Part shown: positions 10,754 through 22,643 of the stretch, piece after piece
How the letters are laid out: each line of letters begins with the position of its first letter
Numbering within the stretch: the first letter of the stretch is position 1
Source: Phyllostachys edulis
Taxonomy: Eukaryota > Streptophyta > Magnoliopsida > Poales > Poaceae
Direction: 5' to 3'
NCBI GenBank assembly: GCA_036346405.1
Contig: CM070558.1
Coordinates: forward strand, 1,550,001-1,614,000
DNA: 64,000 bases
Program-made: the position numbers and the translations under genes
Notes under the pieces: model-generated
The model's input: the letters and a program-made list of their open reading frames with translations, nothing else
Told to the model about the DNA's origin: nothing
The model's database searches: none

Positions 10754-12623
10754 ACTTTGTGAGGACCCCGGTTTATTAGGCTTGTAATACTTAGTCATCC
10801 ATTGACCCTAGCATTACAAAAATAATAATCCATGTCTTCGAGATATGTATACTTCCCAGAATGCAGTATACACACCCCTTTACAAAATCATACATCAATT
10901 CCATTCAAGACATAGAACCAAAGCACAACTAGAATAAAAGACATACATAATATAGAGTTATTATAAAAGGGCCGACCGCCAAATACAACAATAAAGATAA
11001 CACAATGAAGCAACATGCCATAAGATGGCGATGAACAAAGAGAGCCATGAGGTTTGCCTTTAGCTCACAAGGCAACCAACCAAGACGCCTAGCTCGATTC
11101 CCAACCCATGCACATCTCACAAAAGTAAAGCCCTTTGGGCTCTACCTCCTCTGCAACAAAATTATTAAGCAAAGCAAATGAGTACAAAAATGTACTCGCA
11201 AGACTGACGTGTAGTATAACAGAACTATAAATAGCTACATGCAAGCTTAATTTAAGTGGATGAGGCTTTGGACTCATTTTAGCATAAAGCAAGATTTCAT
11301 TTGCAATAATGTAATAGATTGAAAGTAATTTGACAAAGCATTTTAATTTGTGAAGAACACGATACAACAATAGTAACAACAAGAACAACCTGGAAGTGAC
11401 TCACCCAAGTCACCACAACAATAGCATGAATTACCCAATTCATACCACCCATCAAGTTTTAATTAAGTGTTTAGTCTAGTTCTTGCGGGAAATCACCAAG
11501 CGTGTCCATAACCTAGGACGAGGCTATCCGAATAGTTTTAACCCTGCAGGGGTGTACCAATGTACCCATACGCCAGACCGCCTTTTCGCCACATGATTTA
11601 GCACTCTTCCTTTGGTATGCCGGCACGACTAAGTCCTATGAGACATTTCCAATGGATGATGCTAATTAAGAGCCGCAACCCACGGGGACAAGGACACAAT
11701 AGACAGCCTAATCGGTCTGCTAATGCTCCCTTCCCAACACCACACACACATTTTATTTTTAACACACCCACCGACCAGCTCATAATTAACACCCCCCAAA
11801 GTACTTAGTCAAGAGAGGTCCCATATCCCCCTCGTGTGGTTAGCACGTAAAAGTGCTTGGATTAATGGCGCAAGTAACTCGGTCCTTGGGGACTTAGGCA
11901 CCATTCCGTTCACACCCAACAAATCACACCAACATCCATTGTGCCCAAGTCAATAACAATTTTGTTTTCATTTTTGTTTTATTGATTTACAAAGTAACAA
12001 AGCACAAGAGGGACATAATGGAATAATAGTTTTTTTTTGTGTGATCAAGGTCATCGACATAATGTCGACAACCGCCCATTTCTACCGTTATCTAAGCATT
12101 GCTAAGCATTATCAACGTAAACTACTAAGTGATAAGAGTCCATCCATCGAACTCTAAATCACAAAGAAGATAATCCTAGGCTTAGTAGTAGAGAATGGAC
12201 ATTTGCCTCTGAGAATATGCATCTATAGGATTACTAGCGATATTTTAACACCAAGTAGCATGCATACATATAAGTGAAACAAAGTATTAAGCTTTAAAGT
12301 AATGGGACAATAATGGGATATGATCAAACTGCTTGCCTTGCTGTTGCTCAAAATGTTGCTGAGGATCACTCACGGGTTCAAAGTACTCGTCGGCACCTAA
12401 CTAAAAAGCGAGAAGAAACGATAAGAACGCATTTAAAACCACAAAGACAAAGACAAACAAACAAATTCCAAATGCTCGAATTTCTACAAGAAGAAGAGGA
12501 TGATTTTAGGAATTTAGCAATAAGAACCAATTGATTTGGATTCTCAATGCAAAAAGATATGAGCAAAACAATTCTGCTCAGCCCTAAAAATTGCAATCTG
12601 CTACTATTCACTAATTTAATTAT

Positions 12624-12781
12624 GGGAGATTCAAGGATTTGCCACTGTCCTTTCGTGTGAAATTCAGGATTTGCCACTATTGTGAGGCTGACATGTGGTC
12701 CCAGGACCCACATGTCATCCTCACAGACAGTGGCAAATCCTGAATTTCACTCTTTAGCAGTGGCAAATACTCAATTATTCC
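12624..12781. mobile_element. 158-bp Mutator-like MITE with 9-bp target duplication
   Basis: It is flanked by TTTAATTAT on both sides (12615-12623 and 12782-12790). The ends are imperfect inverted repeats finishing in ATTTGCCACTG, with a GC-rich inner hairpin (gtgaggctgacatgtgg / ccacatgtcatcctcac). The same place in LTRs C (about 38765) and A (about 17280, as the 5'-most part of attaaattagtgaatag) lacks the insert and has a single target copy. A 9-bp duplication points to the Mutator superfamily. Confidence 0.85.
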
Positions 12782-14476
12782 TTTAATTATTTGGCAACAT
12801 TTTCTAGAGAGGTGGTGATACTGAGATTTTTACTGTAAAACCAGCACCTCATGAGATGAATAACGCAATTGAGTTCATCTCATTTGGAGCTATTATGTAT
12901 TTTCTATAATTTTTCAAAAATAATAACTTGAACAAAATTAAAATGCACAAGAAAGCTTTTTGAAAACAGTGACATGCCTAAATCCTATTCTAACATTTAG
13001 TGTACTAACACAGGAAGCCAACCAAGTTGGATTCACTAAAAAATACTCTACTGAGAATTACTTATGCAATTTACAAGTTAAATGGATTTTTAATGAAACA
13101 TTTAAGGTTAGTTTTGAAATTTACTTACAAAACCATTTTCTGGAGCTGAACTGGGCTCATAACCAATTTTAGGTTAGAGTCTGGTCCAAACCAGAGCTGC
13201 AGCAATTTGAATCACCTTATTTGGATTTAAATTGAATTAGTTATGCATTTTTAAAGTTCATACCTTTTTCAGTTCATGAAATAACAGTTCTCTGGAATTT
13301 CTTAAAACCACAAAGGCAGGGGAGGACATGAGCCCTAGATCTTAAATCTAACGGCTCAGACCTCCCAGCTGACCAAACGCACGCGCGTTCGCGAAGGTCC
13401 AGAGGTCATGGGCCGTGGATCTTGGATCCCACGGTCCATGTCCTCCCAGCAACGTGCGCGCGCGAGAGGGGAGGTCGTGGCCATTGATGCTGCATCCAAC
13501 GGACCACAACACGGGAGGGAGGACCGGAACGGCCCAGATTAAGCGAGGGAGGTCCTCAACGGTCGAGATGACCTCGAGGAGGTCCTACGCGGAGGTCTTA
13601 ACGTCACAGACCTCCAGGGGAGGTCTGGACGGCCAAGATTGCGCAAGGGGGAGGTCCTGGACGTTCAAGATCTCCTCGGAGGAGGTCTTGGACGGCCCAG
13701 ATCTAGCGCCATCGCGCTTCAGCAGACGACAGGAGTAAATGCGCACGGACACAAGGAGGTCCATACAAGGTCTTTAATGCGCACAAAGGCGGGATTAAAG
13801 ACGGTTAAGACAAAGCTAATGATTACCTGCACCAAGCAATGATTAGCGCATTTAAGAGAGAATCTTTGTCCGAAAATGACACGGCGCTGCCGTTTTCATC
13901 CGACAAAAACCCGAGCGCAAAGAAACGGTCATCGCCGGCGATGCAGACCTCGCCGGCGACCACTAAGGGTACCATTGTGTGCGCAATAGTGTTATGCACC
14001 CATGGACCTCCTCTCAACGGCGGCGACGGTTTTGAACGCCATGAGCCGAGAGGAGCACAATGGCCCAACACGGCCAAAATGACAACAGCAATATCGAGCT
14101 CCGCAGCAACATACAAGCATGGTGCCCAGCCTAAGGATTACCAGGGGGATTACCTGGAGGTCCAGAGGGGCTGAGGAGGTCGTGGGAGGAAGGACCGGCG
14201 CTGGTGAAGAAGGGTGCTCCACGGCCAACGCACCAACTCCAAGATCCACTTTGGCCACCTCTGAAAATGTCCCAACCAAAATAAGTTAGGGTTAACTCTA
14301 GGAGGTTTGGGGAGCACAAAGTGAGCAAGAGGTTGAAGAGGGAGCCACTGGAACACTTGTGCCACCGAGGAGCTCCAAGGTCTTCAATGGCGATTTGGGG
14401 AAGAAACTCGGCCAAGCACAGAGGCAAGGCAGAGCTCGAAGGTGTGCAAAAGAAGCCAAGGGCCACAGTGGGGAGG

Positions 14477-14533
14477 TTTTATAGCTAGGGCTAAAGAGGT
14501 CATGGACCACGGGTTAAGCTCATGGTGAGCTTA
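14477..14533 (-). promoter_or_regulatory. Core promoter of LTR B: palindrome plus TATA box
   Basis: On the minus strand the palindrome TAAGCTCA-cca-TGAGCTTA (14515-14533) is followed about 30 bases downstream by TATAAAA (14477-14483) and then a GC-rich leader. The arrangement recurs in LTR C (40374-40380 and 40412-40430) and in LTR D. Inferred start of retroelement transcription. Confidence 0.55.
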
Positions 14534-15910
14534 GCCCATGCGCGGTCCATGGCTTGGACAGGACAATGGAGGTGACAGGGAGTAGGTTAGGGCATGGGCT
14601 AGGGGGCGGAAAGACTGCCACGCATTTAATGCTTGCAGGCTCAGAGCCGTTGGACAAGACAAGGCGCTGACCTTGCCTACTGCCATGGCACACGCACGTG
14701 CGCCCAAGCTAGGAGAAGAACAGGGTGAAGCTCTCCACCGCTGGATGAAAAGGATGGGGGAGGTCCTAGCCCTCGGATATTTTTTTGAACCGTTAAGTTT
14801 TAAGTGACTGGGAGGAGGTCCCAGCCACACGATTTGGACGGGGAGGTCATGGCCCTCCGATTTGTTTGCGCTGGATGCTAAGTGGAAAAAGGGACAGAGG
14901 TCCAAGGCGTTGGATCTAACCAACAAAGTCTGCACCTCTGGGAGGACTTAAGGCTGGCAGCAAAAATGCCAAGGACGTGGAGGTCATGGGCCGTTGGATT
15001 TAAATCCAAGGGCACACAACAGATAAGGAGGTCCTAAGCTTGCGCTTAGCGCACAGGAGGTCATGGCCTTAAGATTTAGATCTAAGGGCTACGAGATGAG
15101 CTGGGAGGTCTGAGGTTTAACAGCGAGGGGAGGTCATGGCCATGGATCTTTGATCCAATGGCACAAGACCTCGATGGGGTGGAGGACCTCGCTGTGATGG
15201 TTTGCAGAGGACTTGAGGTTTGATAACAAGGGGAGGTCATAGCCATGGATCTTTGATCCAACGGCTATGACCTAGATGAGGTGGGGAGGTCCTTGCGGTG
15301 TTGACCGCGGAGGAGGTCGGGACTGTTGGATCTTGATCCAATGGTTACGACCTCCACAAGGTGGAAAGGAGGTCTGATGGGGTTGGGTTCAACCTAGAAA
15401 GGAAAGTGGCTCAGCCCAAGGAACAGTGTATGGTTTTGAATTTTAAAATTAACAGCTGAGACTTTGCAGAATTATTTTGGATATCAAACCAGCCCTAAAA
15501 TTTATGAAATTTTAACTGGAGCTTGCTGACATCAAGATTAACTTTACATAAATTTTCCAGAGGTTTTGATGCAATGCATTTTTCTCAGGAAATTCATAAA
15601 GGCTGTTCAAGAGTTTGTTTTACCTCCAAAAATTATCAAACAAGTTTTAGAACTTATGATATTTTTCAGAGGGGTCGCACAACAACTCAAGGACCAAGGA
15701 AAATATTTCCAAGGGTTTGGCATAAGATTTTGAGACAAGTTGAATAAGGGTTGGACTTTAGTGCACATGAGGTTTAGGTTTTTGAACTCCACCACTTTTG
15801 ATAAGAATTTTTAGAGGAGTTCAAGAGTTTCAAGGTGTGAGAACAAATTTTAATGTCTACACATTCTTACATTTGAAACACACACCTGTTTATACAGTTG
15901 GGATGTTACA

Positions 15911-18900
15911 GCGCCGGCGAGGTCCTCATCGCCGGCGGCGAGCCTTGGATTGCCTCGGTGGTTTTGTCGGACGGGACGCGTCTGTCTTTTGTCGTCAGAT
16001 CTCCCGGGTGAATCAGGTCCATCAAAGTCCTCCCTGTGTCGATCTCCACCGTGTAGGACCTCCCCGAGGTCCTCGTAACCTTTGTGGACCTCCCCGTGTA
16101 AATCTTAACCATCCAGACCTCCCAGTGGAGATCTGAGCCGCTTAGGACCTCCCTTTGTTTGATCTTGGCCGTTCAGGACCACCCCCAGGTGGATCTGAAC
16201 CGCCCAAGACCTCTTCGTTGTTGTCTTGACAGTCCAGGACCTCCCTTGAGTAATCTGGACCGTCCAAGACCTCCCCTCGTGTGAGATCTTAACCGTCGGG
16301 ACCTCCTCTTGTAGATCGCAACCCTTAGGACCTCCTCGAGGTCATCTTAGCCGTTTAGGTCCTCCCTAGGACAATCTAAACCATTAAAGTCCTCCCTTGG
16401 AAAATCTAGACCGTCCAGGACCTCCCTCGAGAGGTCTTGACCGTGTAGATCTTCCTTGGGGAGATCTTGATAGTTTAGATCTTCCTTTGGAAGATCTCAG
16501 CCGCTCAGGACCTCCCTCGCTAGATCTGGACCGTCCCGGTCCTCCCCCTTTTGTTGTGGTCCGTTGGATGCAGCATCAACGGCCACGACCTCCTCTCTCG
16601 TTCGCGCGTGCGTGCTGCTGGGAGGACATGGACCGTTGGATCCAAGATCAATGGCCCATGTCCTCTGGACCTGCGCTAGCGCGCATGGGCATCGTTCTCT
16701 GGAGGTCTTGAGCCGTTAGATTCAAGATCTATGGCTCACGTCCTCCCACTATGTTTTGGTTTTTAGAAATTCCAGTGAGCACTTATTTTGTAAACCGAAA
16801 AAGGTATAAACTTTGAAAATGCATAACTAATTCATTTTAAATCCAAATGAAGTGATTCAAATTTCTGTAGCTCTGGTTTGGACTGAGCTCTAATCTAAAA
16901 TTGGTTATGAGCTCAGTTCAGCCTCAGGACCTGGTTTTGCAAATAGATTTCAAAACTAACTTTAAGTGTTGCATTAAAAATTCAAATTAACTTATAAAAT
17001 GCATAAGTAATTCTCTGTAGGTTATTTTTGAGTGAATCCAACCTTGTTGGCTTCCTCTGTGAATGCACTAAAGGATAGAATAGGATTTAGGCATGTCACT
17101 GTTTTCAAAAGGATTGTGGGTACATTTTAGTTGTGCTCATTATCATATCTTTGAAAAATCATAAAACATGCATAATAGCTCCAAATGAGGTGAACTCAAT
17201 TGTGTTATTCATATCATGAGGTGCTTGATTTACTGTAAAAATCTCAGTTGCACCACCTTTCTAGAAAATGTTGCCAAATAATTAAATTAGTGAATAGTAG
17301 CAGTTTTGATTTTGAGGGCTGAGCAGAATTGTTTTGCTCATATCTTTTGCATTGAGAATCCAAATCAATTGGTTCTTATTGCTAAATTCTCTAAAAATCA
17401 TGCTCTGGCTGCTGTAGAAATTTCAGAGCATTTGAAGTTAGTTTGCTGTGCTGTCCTTTTGGTTTTCCTCGTTCTTATCGCTTCTTTTCGCCTTTTTCGT
17501 TAGGTGCCGACAAGTGCGTTGATCTTGTGAGTGTTACTCTGCAGAAAATTGATTAACTCCAGCAAGGCAAGCAGTTTGATCATATCCCGTTAATCCCATT
17601 ACTTTTAAAGTCTAATACTTTGTTTAACTTGTATGTATGCATGCTTTTGTGTCAAAGTAATTTATCGTTTAGAGGTAACTATTCCTATTGCATGGTTGCC
17701 TTTAAATTGTTATCCCCTGCCACAAACCATAGGTTAATAATATCGTTGGTGAATTAGAGCCCGGTGATTTAATTATGCTCTTTTATTGTCTTTACGGTGT
17801 CATGCTTAGCAATGCTTAGATAACGGTAGAAATGGGCGGTTGTCGACATTATGTCGATGACCTTGATCACACAAAAACTATTATTCCATTATGTCCATCT
17901 TGTGCTTATTACTTTGTAAATAAACAAAAATGAAAACAAAATTGTTATTGACTTGGGCAAAATGGATGTTGGTGTGAATTGTTGGGTGTGAACGGAATGG
18001 TGCCTAAGTCCCCAAGGACCGAGTTACTTGCGCCATTGATCCAAGCACTCTTGCGTGCTAACCACACGAGGGGGATATGGGACCTCTCTTGACTAAGTAC
18101 TTTGGGAGGTGTTAGTTATGGGTATTTCACGATGAAACTATTTTTATAAGAGGAAGAGCTCCCGCAGTTGCTTCGGCTGGGCCGGTGTCTCCTACTCTTT
18201 GGTTGTGCGGCTCTTAACTAGCATCATTCATAGGAAATGTCTCGTAGGACTTAGCCGTGCTGGCATACCAAAGGAAGTGTGCTTAATCATGTGGCGAAAA
18301 GGCGGTCTGGCGTGTGGGTACATTGGTACACCCCTACAGGGTTAAAACTATTCGAATGGCCTCGTCCTAGGTTATGGACACGCTTGGTGATTTCCCGCAA
18401 GAACTAGACTACAACCATTAATTAAAACTTGATGGGTTGGTATGAATGGATGTTCATACTATTGTTGTGGTGACTATTGTGTTAGTCACTTCCAGGCTGT
18501 TTTTACTGTTGTTATTATTATTGTATCGTTGTTATTTCAACATTTAAAAATGCTTTGTCGAATCGCTTTAAATCTATTACATTATTGCAAGTGAAAACTT
18601 GCTTTATGCTAAAATGAGCCCAAAGCCTCATCCACTTAAATAAAGCTTGCATGTAGTTAAACTATAGTTCTGTTATACTACACGTCAGTCTTGCGAGTAC
18701 ATTTTTGTACTCATTTGTTTTGCTTAATAACTTTGTTGCAGAGGAAGAAGGTGAGCCCCAAGGGCTTCGCTCTTGTGAGATGTGCTTCGGGTTTGACGAC
18801 TAGCTTGGCGGTCCGGTTGGTTGCCTTGTGGGTAAAGGCACACTAATTGGCTTTTGTTTATGGCCATCTTATGGCACTTTTGCTTCCGCTGTTTATTTAG

Positions 18901-19151
18901 TTTTGTTTGTGTTATCTTGGCCTGTTGGCCTCTCCTTTTGTAATAACTCTCTCTATATTATGTATGTCTTTTATTCTAGTTTGTGCTTGGTTCTATGTCT
19001 GGTATGAACTTGATACATGATTTTGTAAAGGGATGTGTATACTGCATTTCTGGGAAGTATACATATCTCGAAGACACGGGTTATTTCATTTGTAATGTTA
19101 GGGTCAATGGATGATTAAGTATTACAAGCCTAATAAACCGGGGTCCTCACA
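15911..19151 (+). repeat. Right part of LTR A (3' portion)
   Basis: It begins with gcgccggcgaggtcctcatc, matching the middle of LTR B (near 13955 in the opposite orientation), and runs to the LTR end CCGGGGTCCTCACA at 19151. Contents are a second array of GACCTCC units, then AT-rich sequence containing the gagtac...gtactc motif about 440 bases before the end. No coding sequence. Confidence 0.85.
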
Positions 19152-19312
19152 GCTAGGTAGTTTTGGAGATATTTTGCTTCATCTACCCAACAAGTGCACC
19201 AGGAATTCTTTGAAGATCTTTGTTTTGCGTACACAGATCGTGTACCAAAGAGGTCGTGATTTTTGCTAGGTTTTCACAAATTAATACTAGCAATTTTCAG
19301 GATTTATTCCTC

Positions 19313-19890
19313 ATGGTGACTTTAAAGTATGATCTTCCACTTCTGGGTCGAGACACAAGATTCTCGCTATGGCAAGTTAAGATGAGGGCTGTGTTGGCAT
19401 AGATGGATTTGGATGATGCATTGGAAGGGTTTGAGAAACAACCTATCACATGAACTGCAGATGAGAAGCGTAAAGACCATAAGGCTTTATCTCAGATTCA
19501 CCTTCATCTATCAAATAATATTTTGCAGGAGGTTTTGAAGGAGAAGACAGCTGCTGCATTATGGCTGAAGCTGGAACAACTTTGCATGACAAAGGATCTC
19601 ACCAGCAAAATGCATCTTAAGCAGAAATTGTACTCTCACAAATTGCAAGAAGGAGGATCCGTGCTTGATCATCTTTCGTTGTTTAAGGAGATCGTTTCCG
19701 ACCTTGAGTCGATGGAGGTAAAATATGATGATGAGGATTTGGGTCTTATTCTTTTGTGTTCCCTGCCTAGTTCTTTTTCAAATTTCAGAGATACCATATT
19801 ATATATTAGAGATACTCTCACTCTTCATGAAGTTTATGAAGCTTTGCATGCTAAGGAGAAGATGAAAGGACTGAAGCCGCTTCCACTGCT
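19313..19890 (+). pseudogene. Copia gag remnant with two stop codons
   Basis: The frame starts at ATG 19313 with LPLLGRDTRFSLWQVKMRAVL, the N-terminal gag pattern of copia elements. TAG (19400-19402) and TGA (19451-19453) interrupt it, the first directly after AVLA. The same frame then continues through AAALWLKLEQLCMTKDLTSK and SHKLQEGGSVLDHLSLFKE to LHAKEKMKG. It ends about 19890, where sequence jumps into integrase in another frame, so the zinc knuckle, protease and integrase core are deleted. Confidence 0.85.
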
Positions 19891-21996
19891 TGCTACCTTA
19901 TTAATCGGTCACCCTCTCTTGCAATTGAAAAGAAGACTCCAATTGAGGTATGGTCTGGTTCCCCAGCAAATTATTCAGAATTGAGAGTTTTTGGTTGTAT
20001 TGCTTATGCTCATGTTGATAATGGAAAATTAGAGCCTAGAGCTGTTAAGTGCATCTTTCTTGGTTATAAATCTGGTGTTAAAGGATATACGTTGTGGAAT
20101 CCTGAAACAAGGAAGGTTGTGATTAGCAGAAACGTTGTCTTTAATGAATTTGCTATGCTTCATGATAAACTGCCCACTAATGTTCCTGTTGAGAGTGAGC
20201 AGAATTCAAGTGTTCAGGTAGACCATTTTGTTGGTTCAAATGACACATCAGATAAGGAAAATATTGTTGTTCATGATGCACCTATTATTGATGATACTCC
20301 TATTATTGAGCAGCCACCACAACGGTCTATTGCAGTTGATAGGCCTAGGAGGGAGATTAATCCACCCAAGAGGTTGATTGAAGAAGCTAATATTGTTGCT
20401 TATGCTTTGAGTGTGGCAGAAGAAATTGAAGGTAATTCAGAACCTTCATCATACTCTGAGGCTATTAACTCCACTGATTGTAATAAGTGGATAACTGCCA
20501 TGCATGATGAAATAGAGTCACTTGAAAAGAATGGCACTTGGGAATTAGTGAAATTGCCAAAGGAGAAGAAGCCTGTTTATTACAAGTGGATTTTCAAAAG
20601 AAAGGAAGGTATTTCTTCTACTGAACCTGCAAGGTATAAAGCAAGATTGGTTGCTAAAGGTTATAGTCAGATTCCAGGTTTTGATTTTAATGATGTCTTT
20701 TCTCCAGTTGTGAAGTATAGTTCTATTCACACTTTACTCAGTATTGTTGCCATGCGTGATTATGTTCTTGAGCAATTAGATGTTAAAACTGCATTCTTAC
20801 ATGGAGAGTTGGAAGAAGACATTTATATGGACCAACCTGAGGGTTTTGTTACTCCTGGAAAAGAACACCTTGTTTGTAGATTAAAGAAATCTCTTTATGG
20901 TTTGAAGCAATCTCCTAGGCAATGGTACAAGAGATTTGACTCCTTTATACTCTCTCATGACTTTAAGCGGTCTGATTATGATAGCTGTGTTTATTTAAAG
21001 ACTGTTAATGGTTCAGCTATTTATTTACTTCTCTATGTTGATGATATGTTGATTGCTGCAAAAGATAAGTCAGAAATAGCAAAACTGAAAGCACAATTGA
21101 GTAATGAATTTGAGATGAAGGACTTAGGTGCAGCAAAGAAAATTCATGGCATGGAGATTATTAGAGAGAGAAAATCTGGCAAGTTATACCTTAGTCAAAA
21201 AGGTTATATTGAGAAGGTTCTTCGTCGTTTTAATATGCATGATGCAAAACCAGTGAGTACTCCATTAGCTTCACATTTTAGATTATCTTCAGCCTTATGT
21301 CCTGAGTCAAATTATGATATTGAGTACATGTCTAGAGTTTCATATTCCAGTGTAGTTGGTTCTCTTATGTATGCCATGGTTTGTTCTCATCCTGATTTAT
21401 CTCATGCATTGAGTGTTGTCAGTAGATACATGGCTAATCTTGGAAAAGAGCATTGGAAAGCAGTTCAGTGGATTTTCATATATTTGCGTGGCACTTCTAA
21501 TGCTTGTTTGCTGTTTGGGAATTCTAGAGATGAACTTGTTGGTTATGTTGACTCTGATTATGCTGGTGATTTAGACAAGAGAATGTCTCTAACAGGTTAT
21601 GTTTTCACCATTGGTGGTTGTGCTGTTAGTTGGAAGGCAAGTTTGCAAGCTACTGTTGCCTTATCAACTACTGAAGCAGAATATATGGCTATTTCTAAAG
21701 CTTGTAAAGAAGCTATTTGGTTGAGAGGTTTGTACACTAAGCTTTGTGGAGATAATTCTTGCACTACTATATTTTGTGATAGTCAAAGTGCTATATGCCT
21801 TACGAAGGATCAGATGTTCCATGAGAGAACAAAGCACATTGATGTGAGATATCACTTTATTCGAGGTGTTATTGCTCAAGGTGATGTCAAGGTGTGCAAG
21901 ATAAGTACTCATGATAATCCTGCTGATATGATGACAAAGCCAGTTCCTGTTACTAAGTTTGAGCTTTGCTCAAGCTTAGTTGGTGTTAAAGTTTAG
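19890..21996 (+). pseudogene. Copia pol remnant: integrase end, intact reverse transcriptase and RNase H
   Basis: The open frame begins in the distal integrase (SPSLAIEKKTPIEVWSGS, SELRVFGCIAYAH, FLGY) and passes through a linker to the copia reverse transcriptase (NGTWELV, YKARLVAKGYSQ, DVKTAFLHGELEE, catalytic YVDDM around 21037-21051). RNase H follows (YVDSDYAGD, STTEAEYMA, DSQSAI, ERTKHIDVRYHFI), ending at TAG 21994-21996. About 670 codons after 19981 are uninterrupted, so this half of pol is well preserved. Without protease, integrase core or a start it cannot act alone. The sequence ends about 110 bases before the 3' LTR, as is normal. Confidence 0.92.
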
Positions 21997-22093
21997 TCTT
22001 AGTGACTAGTTGGCGCACAGTGATTTTTATCTTATTGGGGAATCATTTGGTGATTGATGATTCTTTATTTTGCTACAAGAGGAAATTTGTCTC

Positions 22094-22104
22094 AAGGTGG
22101 AGAT
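22094..22104 (+). other. Copia polypurine tract
   Basis: A purine-rich aaggtggagat lies immediately before the LTR start TGTTAATATTTGG, in the position of the plus-strand primer. Confidence 0.75.
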
Positions 22105-22380
22105 TGTTAATATTTGGATCCGTATGTGATCCGAATTTCTAATATGGAAATATCTAGAATATACCATATTAGTGGAGTAGTGTCCTACTTGGACTCTAAG
22201 TCCTTTTACCCTTTATATACCTCTTGTAAGCCGCACGGGAGAGGGACGTCTCATTGTAATCCTCTGCGTTTTGTAATCGCTCCTTATATAGTGATCATCG
22301 CCGATTGGCGCCCGTAGTTTTTTTCCGCAAGGGTTTTTCACGTAAAAATTCGTGTCTCCTTTGTCTCTATTTTTCTAACA
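22105..22380 (+). repeat. 3' LTR of the copia element, 276 bp
   Basis: It starts TGTTAATATTTGGATCCG after the polypurine tract and ends TTTTCTAACA. It contains a TATA-like ccctttatatacc (about 22209) and the gtctcattgtaat stretch shared with the 5' remnant. UTP6 intron-like sequence follows. Confidence 0.93.
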
Positions 22381-22643
22381 TGTGCTATCTCTGTACTTAT
22401 ATTTGCGAAATTTGGTTTTGCTCCTCTATTTGCAGTGTGATTATAATGTTTCTTTTTAGTATATATTGGATATGGTACATGCCGTTGGTCTTTCTATTTT
22501 TTTTCTCTTATCGATTTGTGTTTTTACTTTTCTATTGCAAGATATTGTTCAACTGTCTGGAGTCTTGGACTAATGTCTGTAAAAGGAATATCACTTTTTT
22601 TTTCTTGCACATTGTTCAAAAGTTCGTTTTCAATGCATTTCAG
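22381..22643 (+). other. Intron-like sequence of the UTP6 fragment
   Basis: T-rich sequence between the copia 3' LTR and the next UTP6-like exon, ending in a good polypyrimidine tract and acceptor (tgcatttcag at 22643). No other feature seen. Confidence 0.5.

Larger units (their letters stand above)
8640..15910 (-). mobile_element. Truncated gypsy element 'B' (5' LTR, primer site, gag, part of protease)
   Basis: Read on the minus strand the order is LTR (15910 to 10758), primer binding site (10753-10740), leader, gag, zinc knuckle and the start of protease, ending abruptly near 8640 where LTR A sequence resumes. The rest of pol, the second LTR and a stretch of the host LTR are missing, so a deletion ran from inside protease into A. 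The outer LTR end at 15910 abuts LTR A at 15911. The LTR belongs to the same family as A, so a family member inserted into its own relative in the opposite orientation. Confidence 0.88.
10758..15910 (-). repeat. 5' LTR of element B, 5153 bp
   Basis: In sense (minus) orientation it begins TGTAACATCCCAAC and ends CCGGGGTCCTCACA directly before the primer site, so its full length of 5153 bp is certain. It contains the GACCTCC/inverted-repeat arrays (about 14730-15380 and 13320-13700), the palindrome and TATA core near 14477-14533, a GC-rich leader and a long AT-rich 3' part. It also holds a 158-bp MITE at 12624-12781. Confidence 0.93.
6576..19151 (+). mobile_element. Giant solo LTR 'A' (gypsy family 1), split by element B
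   Basis: It starts TGTAACATCC at 6576 and ends GGGGTCCTCACA at 19151, flanked by GCTAA (6571-6575) and GCTAG (19152-19156), a target duplication with one mismatch, inside the copia leader. LTR sequence occupies 6576 to about 8640 and 15911-19151, in all about 5.3 kb. Its parts align with LTRs B, C and D: AT-rich start, arrays of GACCTCC with short inverted repeats, palindrome and promoter core, GC-rich leader, second array (about 16015-16740), and a long AT-rich 3' part. No internal gag-pol in this orientation is present, so it is a solo LTR. About 200-300 bases of LTR are missing where B sits. Confidence 0.88.
5902..22380 (+). mobile_element. Ty1/copia LTR retrotransposon, deleted and split by nested gypsy LTRs
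   Basis: Element parts in order: truncated 5' LTR (5902-6057), primer binding site (about 6060-6073), leader (6074-6575 and 19157-19312), gag remnant (19313 to about 19890), end of integrase plus reverse transcriptase and RNase H (to 21996), polypurine tract and full 3' LTR (22105-22380). Gene order with integrase before reverse transcriptase marks it as copia. The leader is split by solo LTR A (6576-19151). The insertion lies in a UTP6-like gene fragment. Flanking duplications cannot be checked because the outer end of the 5' LTR is lost. Confidence 0.92.

Noticed and set aside
13415..14935. Several open frames of 60-130 codons on both strands
   Set aside because: They lie within the GACCTCC arrays and leader of LTR B; no domains, and equivalents in LTRs A, C and D are not conserved as frames.
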